Assembly: GCF_000697965.2 (NCBI RefSeq)
Contig: NZ_CP015882.1
Span: forward strand, 496,001-560,000
Source: Ensifer adhaerens
GTDB lineage: Bacteria > Pseudomonadota > Alphaproteobacteria > Rhizobiales > Rhizobiaceae
DNA: 64,000 bases
Reading direction: 5' to 3'
Part shown: piece by piece, positions 42,844 to 52,196 of the stretch
Position numbering within the stretch: position 1 is the stretch's first letter
How the letters are laid out: each line of letters begins with the position of its first letter
The notes under the pieces: model-generated
Database searches by the model: none
The model's input: only the letters and a program-made list of their open reading frames with translations
What the model was told of the DNA's origin: nothing
Translations under genes and position numbers: made by a program

Positions 42844-43500
42844 TCAAGCGCTTCCGAGCAATGCCGCCTGTTCTGCTTCCATTTCCGCGATGTCTTGAAA
42901 ACGGTCGGCGATGCGCGCGTGCGCGCGACCGCTATCGGCAGCGCCGATGGCAACGATGATCTCGTCGGGGCCGGGGGCGTCGGCGATCTGGAAGTTGGCG
43001 GTAAGGAAATGCGATCGTTTGCCGTTCTCACTCTTGTGCATCATCGGCAGCGACAACAGAGCGCCCGGCGCATTACGAGTGTTGGCAAATTCGAGGTAGT
43101 TCGTGCCGCCGATCGCTTCGCGGAAGGGGTTGCCGAAGCGCAGCGTGTGGATCATCGCCGAGGCATGTTCGATCTCACCGGCGATGCCGACGGCCGCGGC
43201 CTTGCCGCAAGCCTCGACCTTATCCGCAGGCATCTGGCGGAGCAGCCGGCCCGTCATCTCCTGGCTAAGTTCACCGGCGATGCGAGTGATTTCCGGCCGC
43301 AGATCTTCGACAAAGCCTCGCCCTGCCCAGGGGTTTTGGATCACTGCAGCCACCAAGACGACGTTGACCGGGCGCGGCGCTATCTTGCCGCCTTCGATAA
43401 GGGTTTCTTCCAGGAAGGTGCAAATTTTTCGGATGCCGAGGGTCATTGGGACGCCGCTGATAGTGGAAACTTGCGACAACTTACCGGCTCGCTTGGGCAT
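42844..43500 (-). CDS. Amino acid synthesis family protein (DUF1185)
   Basis: 218 residues. LGIRKICTFLEETLIEGGKIAPRPVNVVLVAAVIQNPWAGRGFVEDLRPEITRIAGELSQEMTGRLLRQM and GKAAAVGIAGEIEHASAMIHTLRFGNPFREAIGGTNYLEFANTRNAPGALLSLPMMHK are the conserved DUF1185 blocks. A possible link to amino-acid metabolism is only by family name; structures show a chorismate-mutase-like fold with unknown reaction. The start follows GAGGAAGAA. It faces the M20 hydrolase gene across a 242-base divergent promoter region and is followed by the Lrp gene. Confidence 0.83.
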   Translation of the reverse strand: MPKRAGKLSQVSTISGVPMTLGIRKICTFLEETLIEGGKIAPRPVNVVLVAAVIQNPWAGRGFVEDLRPEITRIAGELSQEMTGRLLRQMPADKVEACGKAAAVGIAGEIEHASAMIHTLRFGNPFREAIGGTNYLEFANTRNAPGALLSLPMMHKSENGKRSHFLTANFQIADAPGPDEIIVAIGAADSGRAHARIADRFQDIAEMEAEQAALLGSA

Positions 43501-43742
43501 TTCTTCCTCTGTTTCGAGGAAGTGGGCACCGGTCGTTCCTGCAAAAACAAGGATATCCCTGCGTTGAACGACTCCGCTCAATGAGCGAAATCTAGACCGT
43601 CTTCTTTATGGAGGAAATTTCGGGCCTTTGTTCCGAGTGGAGAAAAAATGGCATCGGTCTTCCTCCGTCCGTGAGAATGCGCCCGTCTCTGCGCCCGCCC
43701 ATGGCTCCGCCAACAGGCGACCACCAGATGGAAGGGAACCAA

Positions 43743-45086
43743 ATGAAGACGTTACTGGCGAACACGACCGCCTTGATGCTTGTCCTGCAGCTTTCCGCGG
43801 GCACAGCTTACGCTGCGAGCGCACGGCTCGATAGGCTCATCGACCAGAAGTATCCGGAACTCGAGAAGGTCTACAAGGAAGTCCATGCCAATCCTGAACT
43901 CGGCTTTCATGAGACACGGACGGCAAAGCGTCTGGCGGCAGAATTGGAGAAGCTTGGCTTCGAGGTGACCGTCGGCTTCGGTGCGGGTACCGCTCTCGTC
44001 GGTGTCTTTAGGAATGGCGACGGCCCGACGATCATGCTGCGAACCGAACTCGATGCGCTGCCGATGGAGGAAAAGACCGGGCTCGATTACGCCAGCCGCG
44101 TACAGGTGCCGGCAACCCAATGGCCTGGAAACACAGATGAGACGGCAAAGGTCTTTGTCGCCCATAGCTGCGGCCATGATATCCATATGGCGTCATGGCT
44201 TGGGGCGGCCCAATTGCTGGTCGAGATGAAGGATGATTGGCATGGAACGCTGCTCCTCGTCGGTGAGCCGGCCGAAGAAATCGGCGGCGGCGCAACGGCC
44301 ATGCTCAAGGCCGGCCTGTTCGAGAAGTTTCCGAAGCCAGATTTCGGCTTCGCCATGCACGTGAACGGTGATCCCGCCGGCAAAATAACCGCGAAGGACG
44401 GTGCCTTCAGCGGAAACTCCGATACGTTCGACTTGACCTTCAAGGGTCGCGGGGCGCATGGCAGCGCTCCGCATCTCTCGATCGATCCGATCGTCCAGGG
44501 GGCCCGTTTCGTCACCGATATCCAGGCTGTTGTGAGCCGTGAGAAGGATCCGCGCGAACCGGGCGTGATTACGGTCGGAAGTTTTCAGGCGGGGACTGCG
44601 GGCAACATCATCCCCGATCAGGCCAAGCTGAAGTTGACCATGCGTTCGACCACCCCGGAGACGCGCAAGCTGCTGCTGGAGGCGATGCAGCGCGTCGCCA
44701 AGACGACGGCGCAATCGGCCATGGCGCCGGAACCGGAACTGCTGCGCATCGGCGGCGGCGCTGTGGCCGGCACGAACTCGTCAGAGCTGATCGGCGACGT
44801 CAGGCCGGCATTGGATGCGTCCTTTGACGGCGTCGTCTACGTCCCGACCGCGGTCCAGCCGACGTTGGGCGTCGAGACCTATCCCGAGTTCATAGAAGCA
44901 GGCGTGCCTTCCATTTTCTATTGGGTTGGCGGGACCTCACCCGAACAGGTTGAAAAAGCCAGCCAAGAGAACAGGCCCGTTCCCTCCAATCATTCGCCAT
45001 TTTTCGCTCCGGCCCCGGAGACTTCCATCAAGACGGGGGCGAAGGTTCTGGCGATCTCAGTGCTCGAAAAAGCCGGCGTTGACTGA
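43743..45086 (+). CDS. Exported M20-family amidohydrolase
   Basis: 447 residues with a signal peptide (MKTLLANTTALMLVLQLSAGTAYAASA). HANPELGFHETRTA, the metal-binding VFVAHSCGHDIHMASWLGAA (H and D), GEPAEEIGGGA (catalytic Glu), FAMHVNGDPAGK (His) and GRGAHGSAPHLSIDPI (dimer lid) show an intact di-metal M20D amidohydrolase, the group that removes N-acyl groups from amino acids. Because of the signal it would act in the periplasm, outside the importer. It may cleave an amide conjugate and supply the solute carried by the ABC system downstream. The start follows AAGGGAACCAA. Confidence 0.87.
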   Translation: MKTLLANTTALMLVLQLSAGTAYAASARLDRLIDQKYPELEKVYKEVHANPELGFHETRTAKRLAAELEKLGFEVTVGFGAGTALVGVFRNGDGPTIMLRTELDALPMEEKTGLDYASRVQVPATQWPGNTDETAKVFVAHSCGHDIHMASWLGAAQLLVEMKDDWHGTLLLVGEPAEEIGGGATAMLKAGLFEKFPKPDFGFAMHVNGDPAGKITAKDGAFSGNSDTFDLTFKGRGAHGSAPHLSIDPIVQGARFVTDIQAVVSREKDPREPGVITVGSFQAGTAGNIIPDQAKLKLTMRSTTPETRKLLLEAMQRVAKTTAQSAMAPEPELLRIGGGAVAGTNSSELIGDVRPALDASFDGVVYVPTAVQPTLGVETYPEFIEAGVPSIFYWVGGTSPEQVEKASQENRPVPSNHSPFFAPAPETSIKTGAKVLAISVLEKAGVD

Positions 45087-45106
45087 AGCCTGAATGGGAT
45101 AGCGGC

Positions 45107-45138
45107 TTCGAGGTCATCGCCAGTTCGATGACCTCGAA
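45107..45138 (+). terminator. Hairpin between the M20 and PucR-type genes
   Basis: TTCGAGGTCATCG, loop CCAGTT and CGATGACCTCGAA make a perfect 13-bp stem 20 bases after the M20 stop. No U-run follows; it can end or protect the M20 transcript. The regulator after it probably has its own promoter. Confidence 0.5.
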
Positions 45139-45224
45139 CTCGGCGTTGAAGATACTACCTTTCATAGAAAGTTTGGCCGAAGATATCCATCGAAACGAAG
45201 TAGACTTGTCCACTACCGGCGCGC

Positions 45225-47060
45225 ATGTTGATTGATAGAAATCAAGAGGCGAGGCAGTTGGATCAGAAGTCCCGGATATTGTCGCTCCGCGACATCGCGA
45301 GCCAGATTAACAGCGGTAGCGATCTTCAGACGGCATTGCAGCAGCTCATCGCCGCTGCATGCCGCCATGCGAACTGGGCCCTAGGCTCAATCATGGGGAT
45401 CGACGCTGCGCATGGGTACGCCTATGTCATCGTGCGCCATGATCCAACGCTGATCGAGCGGCAGCTGCCCGACAAGTGGGAGCTGGCGACCAGCCCCTCC
45501 CTGATCGCCTTGCAGCGCAATGAGCCCGTCTATATCAGGGACGCGCGTGCGTCGGGCGAGTTTCCGGGCTACAGAAAAGAGGCCTTCGAGCGCGACTATC
45601 GAACGGTGCTCGTCATGCCGATGAACTGCAGGGATGCTGAGGGCCGCCCGATGGTGCTCAGCGTCATCGCCCGCGAGGTGACTGAAGTGTCGGAGGACGA
45701 CCTTGCTTTTCTCGGCACGATCATCCACCTCGGCGCCATCGCCGTCCAACGGGAACACCGTCTCGAAGCTGAGAAGCGATCCGCCCAGCGGCTGGAACGC
45801 GCGCTGGAGGCGCATACGTCGCTGCTCGAACATGTGTTGAGCGACGGGTCGGTCGCATCGCTTTCCAGCATGGTTGGGAAGATGTTGCCGAACCCGGCCG
45901 TCGTCGTTGATTTCACGGCCAATCAGGTCGTTGCTGGCCGGTCGCCGAACGCGCTTTACGACGAAGCCGGTTGGCAGCAGGCGGCCGCTACCGTTCTTAG
46001 CCGGCCGCTGATGAAGGCAGCCCGTGATGCCGTCGAGCGCGGGACGGCCGACGCCGTGAGCCTCTACCTCGACGACGGCACGCAACGGTTCAAAATAACG
46101 GCCCGCATCGAAGCGCTGATGGTCGACAATCAACTGGTTGGGGCGCTCATCATTTTCCCGACGACCCGCGAATTCAGCGATCTCGATCTCCTGATGCTCG
46201 ACAGCGCCAAGTTTGCATTGAGCGTGCAGATGATGCGAAGCTTCATCCGGTTTCGCTTCGAGACGCGGACGCAGACCGAACTCTTTTTCGAGATCGTGGA
46301 GGCGCGGTGGCGTAATGCCGGTGATGTCGCCCAGCGGGCTCAACGGCTCGGGCTCAGCTTCTCAACGCTTCAGCAGATGATCGTCGTCGATTTTCCGAAC
46401 AAGACGAAGGCATTTGGCGGCGCTTCTGTCGATGTGGAGCACACGCTCTCGCGTGTCATGCAGCAGGCATCCGTTCAGGCAAACCTGATCGCGGTCGAGG
46501 GCGGCGTCGTCTGCCTCGTCCCTCATGATACGGGTAAGCGGCAAGAGCGCACGACAAAGCTCGCGCGGCGTATCGCCGAGGAACTCGGCCGCTATTTCGA
46601 CGAGGCACCTATCGTCGTCGCCAGCAATCGGTGTGCGGCCCTTTCGGACTATCCGCCAGCCTGGGAGCGCTGCGCCCGGATGATCCGCATCGGGCGTTCA
46701 TTCGGCCTGACCGGGGCGGTCTCCGCCCAGGATTTCGGCCCGCTGCCGATGCTGGTCGCCGCCTGCGAGGCGGGCGACGTGCGCGGCTTCGTGCAGGAGA
46801 GCGTGGGCGCCATTGCCGATCACGACCGTGACAACGGTACTCCTTACCTCGAAACCCTGTCGGTGTATCTGCAGGAAGGTTGCCGAAATCAGGCCTGTGC
46901 CGATGCTATGGGCCTGCATGTGACGACGCTGCGCTATCGGCTGGCGCGCATCCAGGAACTGTTCGGCGTCGATGTCGAGACGCCGGAAAAGCGCTTTGCC
47001 GTCGAGCTCGCGATCCGCCTGCACGGCGTCATCGACAACCGCTCTACCGCCAGCAGTTAG
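45225..47060 (+). CDS. GAF-domain PucR/CdaR-family transcriptional activator
   Basis: 611 residues. A GAF-type sensor spans about residues 20-185 (SQINSGSDLQTALQQLIAAACRHANWALGSIMGIDAAHGYAYVIV...FLGTIIHLGAIAVQREHRLEAE). A central GGDEF-like/PucR middle region follows. The C-terminal PucR helix-turn-helix is TLSVYLQEGCRNQACADAMGLHVTTLRYRLARIQELFGVDVETPEKRFAVELAIRLH. Such activators control catabolism of purines, amides and other N-compounds in response to the substrate. It directly precedes the monooxygenase operon in the same direction and is the obvious regulator of it. Confidence 0.85.
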   Translation: MLIDRNQEARQLDQKSRILSLRDIASQINSGSDLQTALQQLIAAACRHANWALGSIMGIDAAHGYAYVIVRHDPTLIERQLPDKWELATSPSLIALQRNEPVYIRDARASGEFPGYRKEAFERDYRTVLVMPMNCRDAEGRPMVLSVIAREVTEVSEDDLAFLGTIIHLGAIAVQREHRLEAEKRSAQRLERALEAHTSLLEHVLSDGSVASLSSMVGKMLPNPAVVVDFTANQVVAGRSPNALYDEAGWQQAAATVLSRPLMKAARDAVERGTADAVSLYLDDGTQRFKITARIEALMVDNQLVGALIIFPTTREFSDLDLLMLDSAKFALSVQMMRSFIRFRFETRTQTELFFEIVEARWRNAGDVAQRAQRLGLSFSTLQQMIVVDFPNKTKAFGGASVDVEHTLSRVMQQASVQANLIAVEGGVVCLVPHDTGKRQERTTKLARRIAEELGRYFDEAPIVVASNRCAALSDYPPAWERCARMIRIGRSFGLTGAVSAQDFGPLPMLVAACEAGDVRGFVQESVGAIADHDRDNGTPYLETLSVYLQEGCRNQACADAMGLHVTTLRYRLARIQELFGVDVETPEKRFAVELAIRLHGVIDNRSTASS

Positions 47061-47240
47061 CTTATCTTCATCGGCCAAGTATCGCCTTGTGAGCTCGTCG
47101 CCACCGATCTTCTGCGCCTTTGATCGTCTCCTCGGGATCGATGGAGAAGTTCCTTCGCTCCTCCTTTGAAGCCATGGAAGCATGGTCGCCATCACGGCGT
47201 TAGCCTCCAACCAACTTGATGGTGAGGAGGCGAGAAGCGC

Positions 47241-48236
47241 ATGGTTGAGACAGCAGCATCGACGGACGTGCCGATTGATCCGATTGCGCTTCGTCGCGCC
47301 TTCGGCACGTTTGTAACCGGTGTCACCGTCATCACCACCCGCGACGAAGACGGCACGCCGCGTGGAATGACGGCGAATTCCTTCACGTCGGTTTCGCTCG
47401 ATCCGCCGCTGCTATTGGTCTGCGTCGCGAAATCCGCGTCGAGCTATCCTGCCTTCACGAATGCGGGATGTTTTGCGGTCAATATCCTCCATGAAGGACA
47501 GGTCGACGTCTCGGGAAACTTTGCCTCGAAATCCCCCGACAAATTCCAGTCGGTGACCCACGATCATATCCATACGGGCGCGCCGGTCCTGACTGACAGT
47601 CTGACCTGGTTCGATTGCACGACTTACAACACCGTGGACGCCGGCGACCATGCAATCCTGATCGGCCAGGTTCGCGCATTCGGCACCAGTCCCACCGCAC
47701 CGCTCGGCTTTTGCCGCGGCCGCTATGCCAGTGTGAAGGACCCGCTGCCAAACGGCTGGCTTGCGTCGCATGGGATGATCATCGGCTATCTGATCGAGGC
47801 CGGTGAAGGCTTGCTGCTGCGTTCGGATGGCAAGGGCGGCTGGGTTCTGCCGTCAGCACGGCGCCGCAAAGCCGACAGCCAGCTCGTCATCGACGGTGGC
47901 GACGCGCTCAGCCTCGTCCCGGACGAGACCTTCCTTTACTCCGTCTTCGATGTCGCCGACAGCGACCCGGGCTACCTGGTCTATCGCGCCCGGCTGGCGG
48001 GTGAGGGCGGCGCCGGCACGAGCCTGCCATCCGATCTGCGCTTCTTCCCGCTCCACGATCTTCCTGATGATGCGATCGCGACGCACGAACTGCGATCCAT
48101 GTTGCGCCGCTACGTGCGCGAGCGGCAAGCCGGCCGCTTCGGCATCTACATGGATTCCGACGACGGCGGCCGTGTGGCGATGATCGACGGCGAAGCTCGC
48201 ACCTGGCTTCAGACCTCCCAAGACCAAGGACATTGA
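47241..48236 (+). CDS. Flavin reductase (HpaC/RutF-like) with C-terminal extension
   Basis: 331 residues. The first ~165 form a split-barrel flavin reductase: IALRRAFGTFVTGVTVITTRDEDGTPRGMTANSFTSVSLDPPLLLVCVAKSASSYPAFTNAGCFAVNIL and HAILIGQVRAFG. It would supply reduced FMN to the luciferase-like monooxygenase encoded three genes downstream. The last ~160 residues are extra: LIEAGEGLLLRSDGKGGWVLPSARRR and FLYSVFDVADSDPGYLVYRARLAG resemble a NUDIX-type fold without an obvious intact NUDIX box. The fusion is unusual among RutF-like proteins. The next gene starts 1 base after its stop. Confidence 0.85.
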   Translation: MVETAASTDVPIDPIALRRAFGTFVTGVTVITTRDEDGTPRGMTANSFTSVSLDPPLLLVCVAKSASSYPAFTNAGCFAVNILHEGQVDVSGNFASKSPDKFQSVTHDHIHTGAPVLTDSLTWFDCTTYNTVDAGDHAILIGQVRAFGTSPTAPLGFCRGRYASVKDPLPNGWLASHGMIIGYLIEAGEGLLLRSDGKGGWVLPSARRRKADSQLVIDGGDALSLVPDETFLYSVFDVADSDPGYLVYRARLAGEGGAGTSLPSDLRFFPLHDLPDDAIATHELRSMLRRYVRERQAGRFGIYMDSDDGGRVAMIDGEARTWLQTSQDQGH

Positions 48237-48237
48237 A

Positions 48238-49752
48238 ATGAAGACGACGGTCAGTTCCATCGAGGGTTCGCGCCAGTTGCTGTTCATCGGCGGGCAGTTC
48301 GTGGCACCGAAGAACGGCAACTACATCGCCAGTTTTGACCCGACGACGGGCGAGCCCTGGTATCATTTTGCTGAAGCAGGTGCGGACGATGTCGGGGCAG
48401 CCGTCGTTGCTGCCGCCGCCGCCTTCCGCGACCCGGCCTGGCGCCGGATGACGCGGACCGATCGCGGCGCGCTGATGCGCCGTCTCGCCGAACTTGTTCG
48501 CGCCAATGCCGATAGGCTGGCGGAAATCGAGACGCGCGACAACGGCAAGCTTCTCAAGGAAACCCGGGCGCAGATGCGCTCGATGCCAGACAGCTACCAC
48601 TATTTCGCGGGCATGGCCGACAAGCTGCAGGGCGAGACCATTCCAATCAATCGTCTCGATACGCTGAACTTCAACCTGCGCGAACCCTTGGGCGTCGTCG
48701 GCATGATCACGCCGTGGAATTCGCCGTTGATGCTTCTGACCGGCACGCTGGCGCCGTGCCTTGCAATCGGCAATACGGTCGTCATCAAGCCCTCGGAACA
48801 CGCGACCGCCTCGACCTTGGCGCTTGCGGAACTGATCCACGAGGCGGGCTTTCCCGCCGGCGTCGTCAATGTCGTGACGGGTACGGGCCAGAGCGCCGGT
48901 GAGGCGCTGACGCGTCATCCTGGCGTTGCGAAATACGTCTTCACAGGCAGCACGGCCACCGGCCGGCGCATCGCCGGCAACGCCGCGCAGAACCTTGTTC
49001 CGTGCTCGATGGAGCTTGGCGGCAAGTCGCCTCACGTCGTCTTTGGTGATGTCGATATCGAACATGCGGTCAACGGCGTCGTCTCCGGGGTCTTCGCAGC
49101 CGCTGGCCAGACTTGCGTTGCCGGCTCCCGCTGCTTCGTCGAGGAGCGCATCTACGATCGCTTCGTTGAGGCGCTCGTCGCCCGAACGCAACGCATACGG
49201 GTCGGTCTCCCGGCGGTCGAGGACACCGACATCGGTCCGCTCGCGCTCGCCGATCAGCTCTCCAAGGTTGAATCCTACGTGGCCTCCGGCGTCAAGGAAG
49301 GGGCGCGCGTTGCCGCCGGCGGGCGGCGTCCGCAGCGGCAAGGGCTTTCGTCAGGGGGCTGGTATTTCGAGCCGACAGTGATGGTCGATGCGCAAAACGA
49401 CATGACCTTCATGCGCGACGAACTCTTCGGTCCGGTGGTCGGCGTCATGCCGTTCCGCGACGAGGAAGAGATGATCCGGCTCGCCAACGATACGCGATAC
49501 GGCTTGGCTTCCGGCATCTGGACAAAGGACATCGACCGGGCGCTGCGGTTCGCCAACCGGATCGATGCCGGGACCGTCTGGATTAACACCTACCGCTCCG
49601 CGTCTTTCATGTCTGCCAACGGCGGCTTCAAGGAAAGCGGCTACGGCCGGCGCGGCGGGTTCGAGGTCATGCACGAGTTCTCGCGGTTGAAGAACGTCAT
49701 CGTCGACTACTCCGGCGCGATGCAGGACCCCTTCGTCATCCGTCTGAAGTGA
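48238..49752 (+). CDS. NAD(P)-dependent aldehyde dehydrogenase
   Basis: 504 residues. TPWNSPLMLLTG near 158, FTGSTATGRR near 235, Glu259 in MELGGKSPHV and Cys293 in AAGQTCVAGSR are the cofactor and catalytic elements. Closest in type to the betaine/aminomuconate/hydroxybenzaldehyde group with the NGGFKESGYGRRGG ending. It would oxidise an aldehyde made after ring or amide cleavage in this pathway. One base separates it from the flavin reductase gene, so they are translationally linked. Confidence 0.9.
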   Translation: MKTTVSSIEGSRQLLFIGGQFVAPKNGNYIASFDPTTGEPWYHFAEAGADDVGAAVVAAAAAFRDPAWRRMTRTDRGALMRRLAELVRANADRLAEIETRDNGKLLKETRAQMRSMPDSYHYFAGMADKLQGETIPINRLDTLNFNLREPLGVVGMITPWNSPLMLLTGTLAPCLAIGNTVVIKPSEHATASTLALAELIHEAGFPAGVVNVVTGTGQSAGEALTRHPGVAKYVFTGSTATGRRIAGNAAQNLVPCSMELGGKSPHVVFGDVDIEHAVNGVVSGVFAAAGQTCVAGSRCFVEERIYDRFVEALVARTQRIRVGLPAVEDTDIGPLALADQLSKVESYVASGVKEGARVAAGGRRPQRQGLSSGGWYFEPTVMVDAQNDMTFMRDELFGPVVGVMPFRDEEEMIRLANDTRYGLASGIWTKDIDRALRFANRIDAGTVWINTYRSASFMSANGGFKESGYGRRGGFEVMHEFSRLKNVIVDYSGAMQDPFVIRLK

Positions 49753-49786
49753 CAGCAAAAGCACGGGCACAGGAAAGGCAGAAAAC

Positions 49787-50863
49787 ATGAAGTTCGCAGT
49801 CTCCCTTACGATGGAACGCTTCTCCCCCGATATTCCGATGGAGCAGGTCAAGAGCAACTTGCTGCAACTCGCACGGCTTGCCGACGAAGGCGGCTTCGAA
49901 ACGCTGTGGACTGCAGAACACCATACGCTGGAATGCACGATCTCCCCCAATCCGTTCCAGACGTTGGTCTGGCTCGCGCAGCACACGGATCGCATCCGGC
50001 TCGGCACCTCCACTCTGGTCGCGCCCTATTGGAATCCCATCCGGCTCGCCGGCGAGTCGGCGCTCTGCGATCACCTGACCAATGGCCGCCTGGAGTTCGG
50101 GATCGCGCGCGGTTCCTACCAGTACGAGTTCGACCGTATGGCGGGTGGTATTCCGCAGCAGGAGGGGGTGGCCTACATGAAGGAGATCGTGCCGGCCGTG
50201 AAGAAGCTCTGGTCCGGCGACTATGCCCATGAGGGACAATACTGGAAGTTTCCGGTCACGGCGGCAGTGCCGAAGCCGCTGCAGCAACCCCACCCGCCCA
50301 TCTGGGTGGCGGCGCGCGATCCCGGAACCTTCGACTGGGCGATCGCAAACGGCGCCAGTATCCTATCGACGCCGCTCTCCGCGCCGGAAGCCGAAATCCA
50401 CGTGCTCTCCGAGAAATTTCGCAAGGCGGTCGCCGATCATCCGGAGGTGCCGCGCCCGCGCTTTATGATGCAGCGCCGCACCTGCGTCTATGACCGGCCG
50501 GATGGGTGGGAACATGCCGTCAAGCACAGCATGGACTACGGCCGCGCTTTCGAAAACCTCATGCAGAACATCGGCACGGTGCACAACGGCTTCCCCGAGG
50601 CAGTGCCCTACGAAGCGGTCAAGGGCAAGGACAACTACAATCCGGACAACATCCGCAAGAACCTGATGTTCGGCACGCCGGACGAAGCGATCGAGAAGCT
50701 GTTGGTCTATGAGGCCGCCGGTGTGGACCAGTATTGCTTGGGCCTGACCTTCAATCTGCCGTTCGAGCTGCAGAAGCGGACGCTGGAGCTATTTGTCAGC
50801 GAAATCATGCCCTTCTTCGCGGCCCGTGAGAAGGAACAGAAGCGTATCGCGGTGGGTGCCTGA
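49787..50863 (+). CDS. Luciferase-like (LLM) flavin-dependent monooxygenase
   Basis: 358 residues. MKFAVSLTMERFSPDIPMEQVKSNLLQLARLADEGGFETLWTAEHHTLECTISPNPFQTLVWLAQHTDRIRLGTSTLVAPYWNPIRLAGESALCDHLTNGRLEFGIARG is the N-terminal alpha/beta-barrel pattern of class C FMNH2-dependent monooxygenases such as RutA, LadA and alkanesulfonate monooxygenase. WVAARDPGTFDWAIANGASIL is also typical. It needs reduced flavin from the reductase in the same operon and oxygen, and inserts one oxygen into the substrate. Substrate unknown; probably the imported N-compound. Confidence 0.88.
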   Translation: MKFAVSLTMERFSPDIPMEQVKSNLLQLARLADEGGFETLWTAEHHTLECTISPNPFQTLVWLAQHTDRIRLGTSTLVAPYWNPIRLAGESALCDHLTNGRLEFGIARGSYQYEFDRMAGGIPQQEGVAYMKEIVPAVKKLWSGDYAHEGQYWKFPVTAAVPKPLQQPHPPIWVAARDPGTFDWAIANGASILSTPLSAPEAEIHVLSEKFRKAVADHPEVPRPRFMMQRRTCVYDRPDGWEHAVKHSMDYGRAFENLMQNIGTVHNGFPEAVPYEAVKGKDNYNPDNIRKNLMFGTPDEAIEKLLVYEAAGVDQYCLGLTFNLPFELQKRTLELFVSEIMPFFAAREKEQKRIAVGA

Positions 50864-50865
50864 AC

Positions 50866-51675
50866 ATGGCAGGAGCTCAGCGCCATACCGTCGGAGAGGT
50901 GACGCTCAACTACCGCATCGAGGGAGAAGGCGAACCGCTCGTCTGCATCCACGGCGTCGGCTCCTATCTCGAAGCGTGGTCGGGCGTGGTCGAACGTTTG
51001 AAGGACCGGTTCACGATCCTGACATTCGACCTTCGTGGTCATGGCCGCTCCAGCCGGGTCAAGGGCCGCTACGAGATCGACGACTTCGTCAACGAGACGC
51101 TGGGGCTTGCCGACGCAGCGGGCTTCCCGACCTTCAATCTTGCAGGCTTTTCGCTGGGCGGCCTGATCGCCCAGCGTCTCGCTCTGACCCACCTTGGACG
51201 TCTGCGCAGGCTGGCGCTCTTGTCGACCGTGGCCGGCCGCACGCCGGCCGAGCGTGAGCGGGTTCTCGACCGCCTCGCCGCCCTCAGAGACGGAACGCCT
51301 GCCGACCATCACAATGCCTCGCTGTCGCGCTGGCTGACGGAAGAGTTCCAGGAGAACAACCCGCAGGTGATCCAACGGCTAAGGGCGCGGGACGCCGAAA
51401 ACGACCCCGACTGCTACGCGGCAGCCTATCGTGTGTTGGCGGAAACGGATTTCGGCGGCTTTCTCGACCAGATCCGATGCCCAACGCTGATTGCTACCGG
51501 CGAAGACGATGCCGGCTCCAACCCGCGCATGGCGCGCTACATGCACGAGCGCATTCCCGGGTCCGAGCTTCGTATCCTGCCGGGCCTTCGCCATTCCATC
51601 TTGATCGAGGCGCCCGACGTCGTGGCAACGCTGATGGGCGAGTTCATGAGCCAGGGGGAGACGGTCGATGGATGA
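50866..51675 (+). CDS. Alpha/beta hydrolase (RutD-like)
   Basis: 269 residues. CIHGVGSYLEAW is the oxyanion loop, GFSLGG with Ser96 the nucleophile elbow, DD near 211 in TGEDDAGSNP supplies the acid, and LRHSILIEAP the His. In the Rut pathway a similar hydrolase acts on the monooxygenase product and frees an amino acid from a carbamate or ester. Two bases separate it from the monooxygenase gene, and its end overlaps the next gene by eight bases, so all are in one operon. Confidence 0.85.
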   Translation: MAGAQRHTVGEVTLNYRIEGEGEPLVCIHGVGSYLEAWSGVVERLKDRFTILTFDLRGHGRSSRVKGRYEIDDFVNETLGLADAAGFPTFNLAGFSLGGLIAQRLALTHLGRLRRLALLSTVAGRTPAERERVLDRLAALRDGTPADHHNASLSRWLTEEFQENNPQVIQRLRARDAENDPDCYAAAYRVLAETDFGGFLDQIRCPTLIATGEDDAGSNPRMARYMHERIPGSELRILPGLRHSILIEAPDVVATLMGEFMSQGETVDG

Positions 51676-52057
51676 AGCACTGCGAGCAAGGGGAGAGGCC
51701 ATCCGACGCCAGGTGCTTGGCGATGACTATGTCGATGGGGCAATCGGCAGCAGCGATGCCTTCTCGCGGCCCTTTCAGGATCTGTTGAACGAACATTGCT
51801 GGGGCACCGTCTGGACGGACGAAAGCCTCGATCTGAGGAGCCGCAGCCTACTGAACCTCGGAATGCTTGCAGCGCTCAACCGCATGCACGAATTCGGCGT
51901 CCACTTTCGCGGGGCGATCCGCAACGGTTTGACCGACGAAGAGCTTCGCGCAGCACTCGTCCAGATCGCGATCTATTGCGGCATTCCCGCAGGCGTCGAA
52001 GCGTTCCGTGTGGCCCGGCGCGTCCGCGACGAGATGGCTGAAAAAGGAGAGCGCTGA
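51668..52057 (+). CDS. Carboxymuconolactone decarboxylase (CMD) family protein
   Basis: 129 residues. SFSDAFSRPFQDLLNEHCWGTVWTDESLDLRSRSLLNLGMLAALNRMHEFGVHFRGAIRNGLTDEELRAALVQIAIYCGIPAGVEAFRVARRV is the CMD all-helical fold with the E..H and final Y-C-G residues. Without a CxxC motif it is more likely a decarboxylase/lactonase-like enzyme than an AhpD-type peroxidase partner. It may act on a small acid or lactone formed later in the pathway. It overlaps the hydrolase gene, confirming operon membership. Confidence 0.83.
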   Translation: MDEALRARGEAIRRQVLGDDYVDGAIGSSDAFSRPFQDLLNEHCWGTVWTDESLDLRSRSLLNLGMLAALNRMHEFGVHFRGAIRNGLTDEELRAALVQIAIYCGIPAGVEAFRVARRVRDEMAEKGER

Positions 52058-52196
52058 CTTCCACGTTTTTTAGGAAGGGGCAGCGCCGCGCTACCTCGTA
52101 TCGCCGGAAGACGGATGGCGGGCTCAGAACTCAAGATCAACCCGATGGCAGGAAGAGGACCCTGTCAAAAACCAGAACGAAAAAGGGAACGACAAC

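Noticed and set aside
47241..51675. Calling the cluster a uracil-degrading rut operon
   Set aside because: RutB, RutC, RutE and a pyrimidine permease are absent, and the importer is of amino-acid type; only the reductase, monooxygenase and hydrolase roles correspond.
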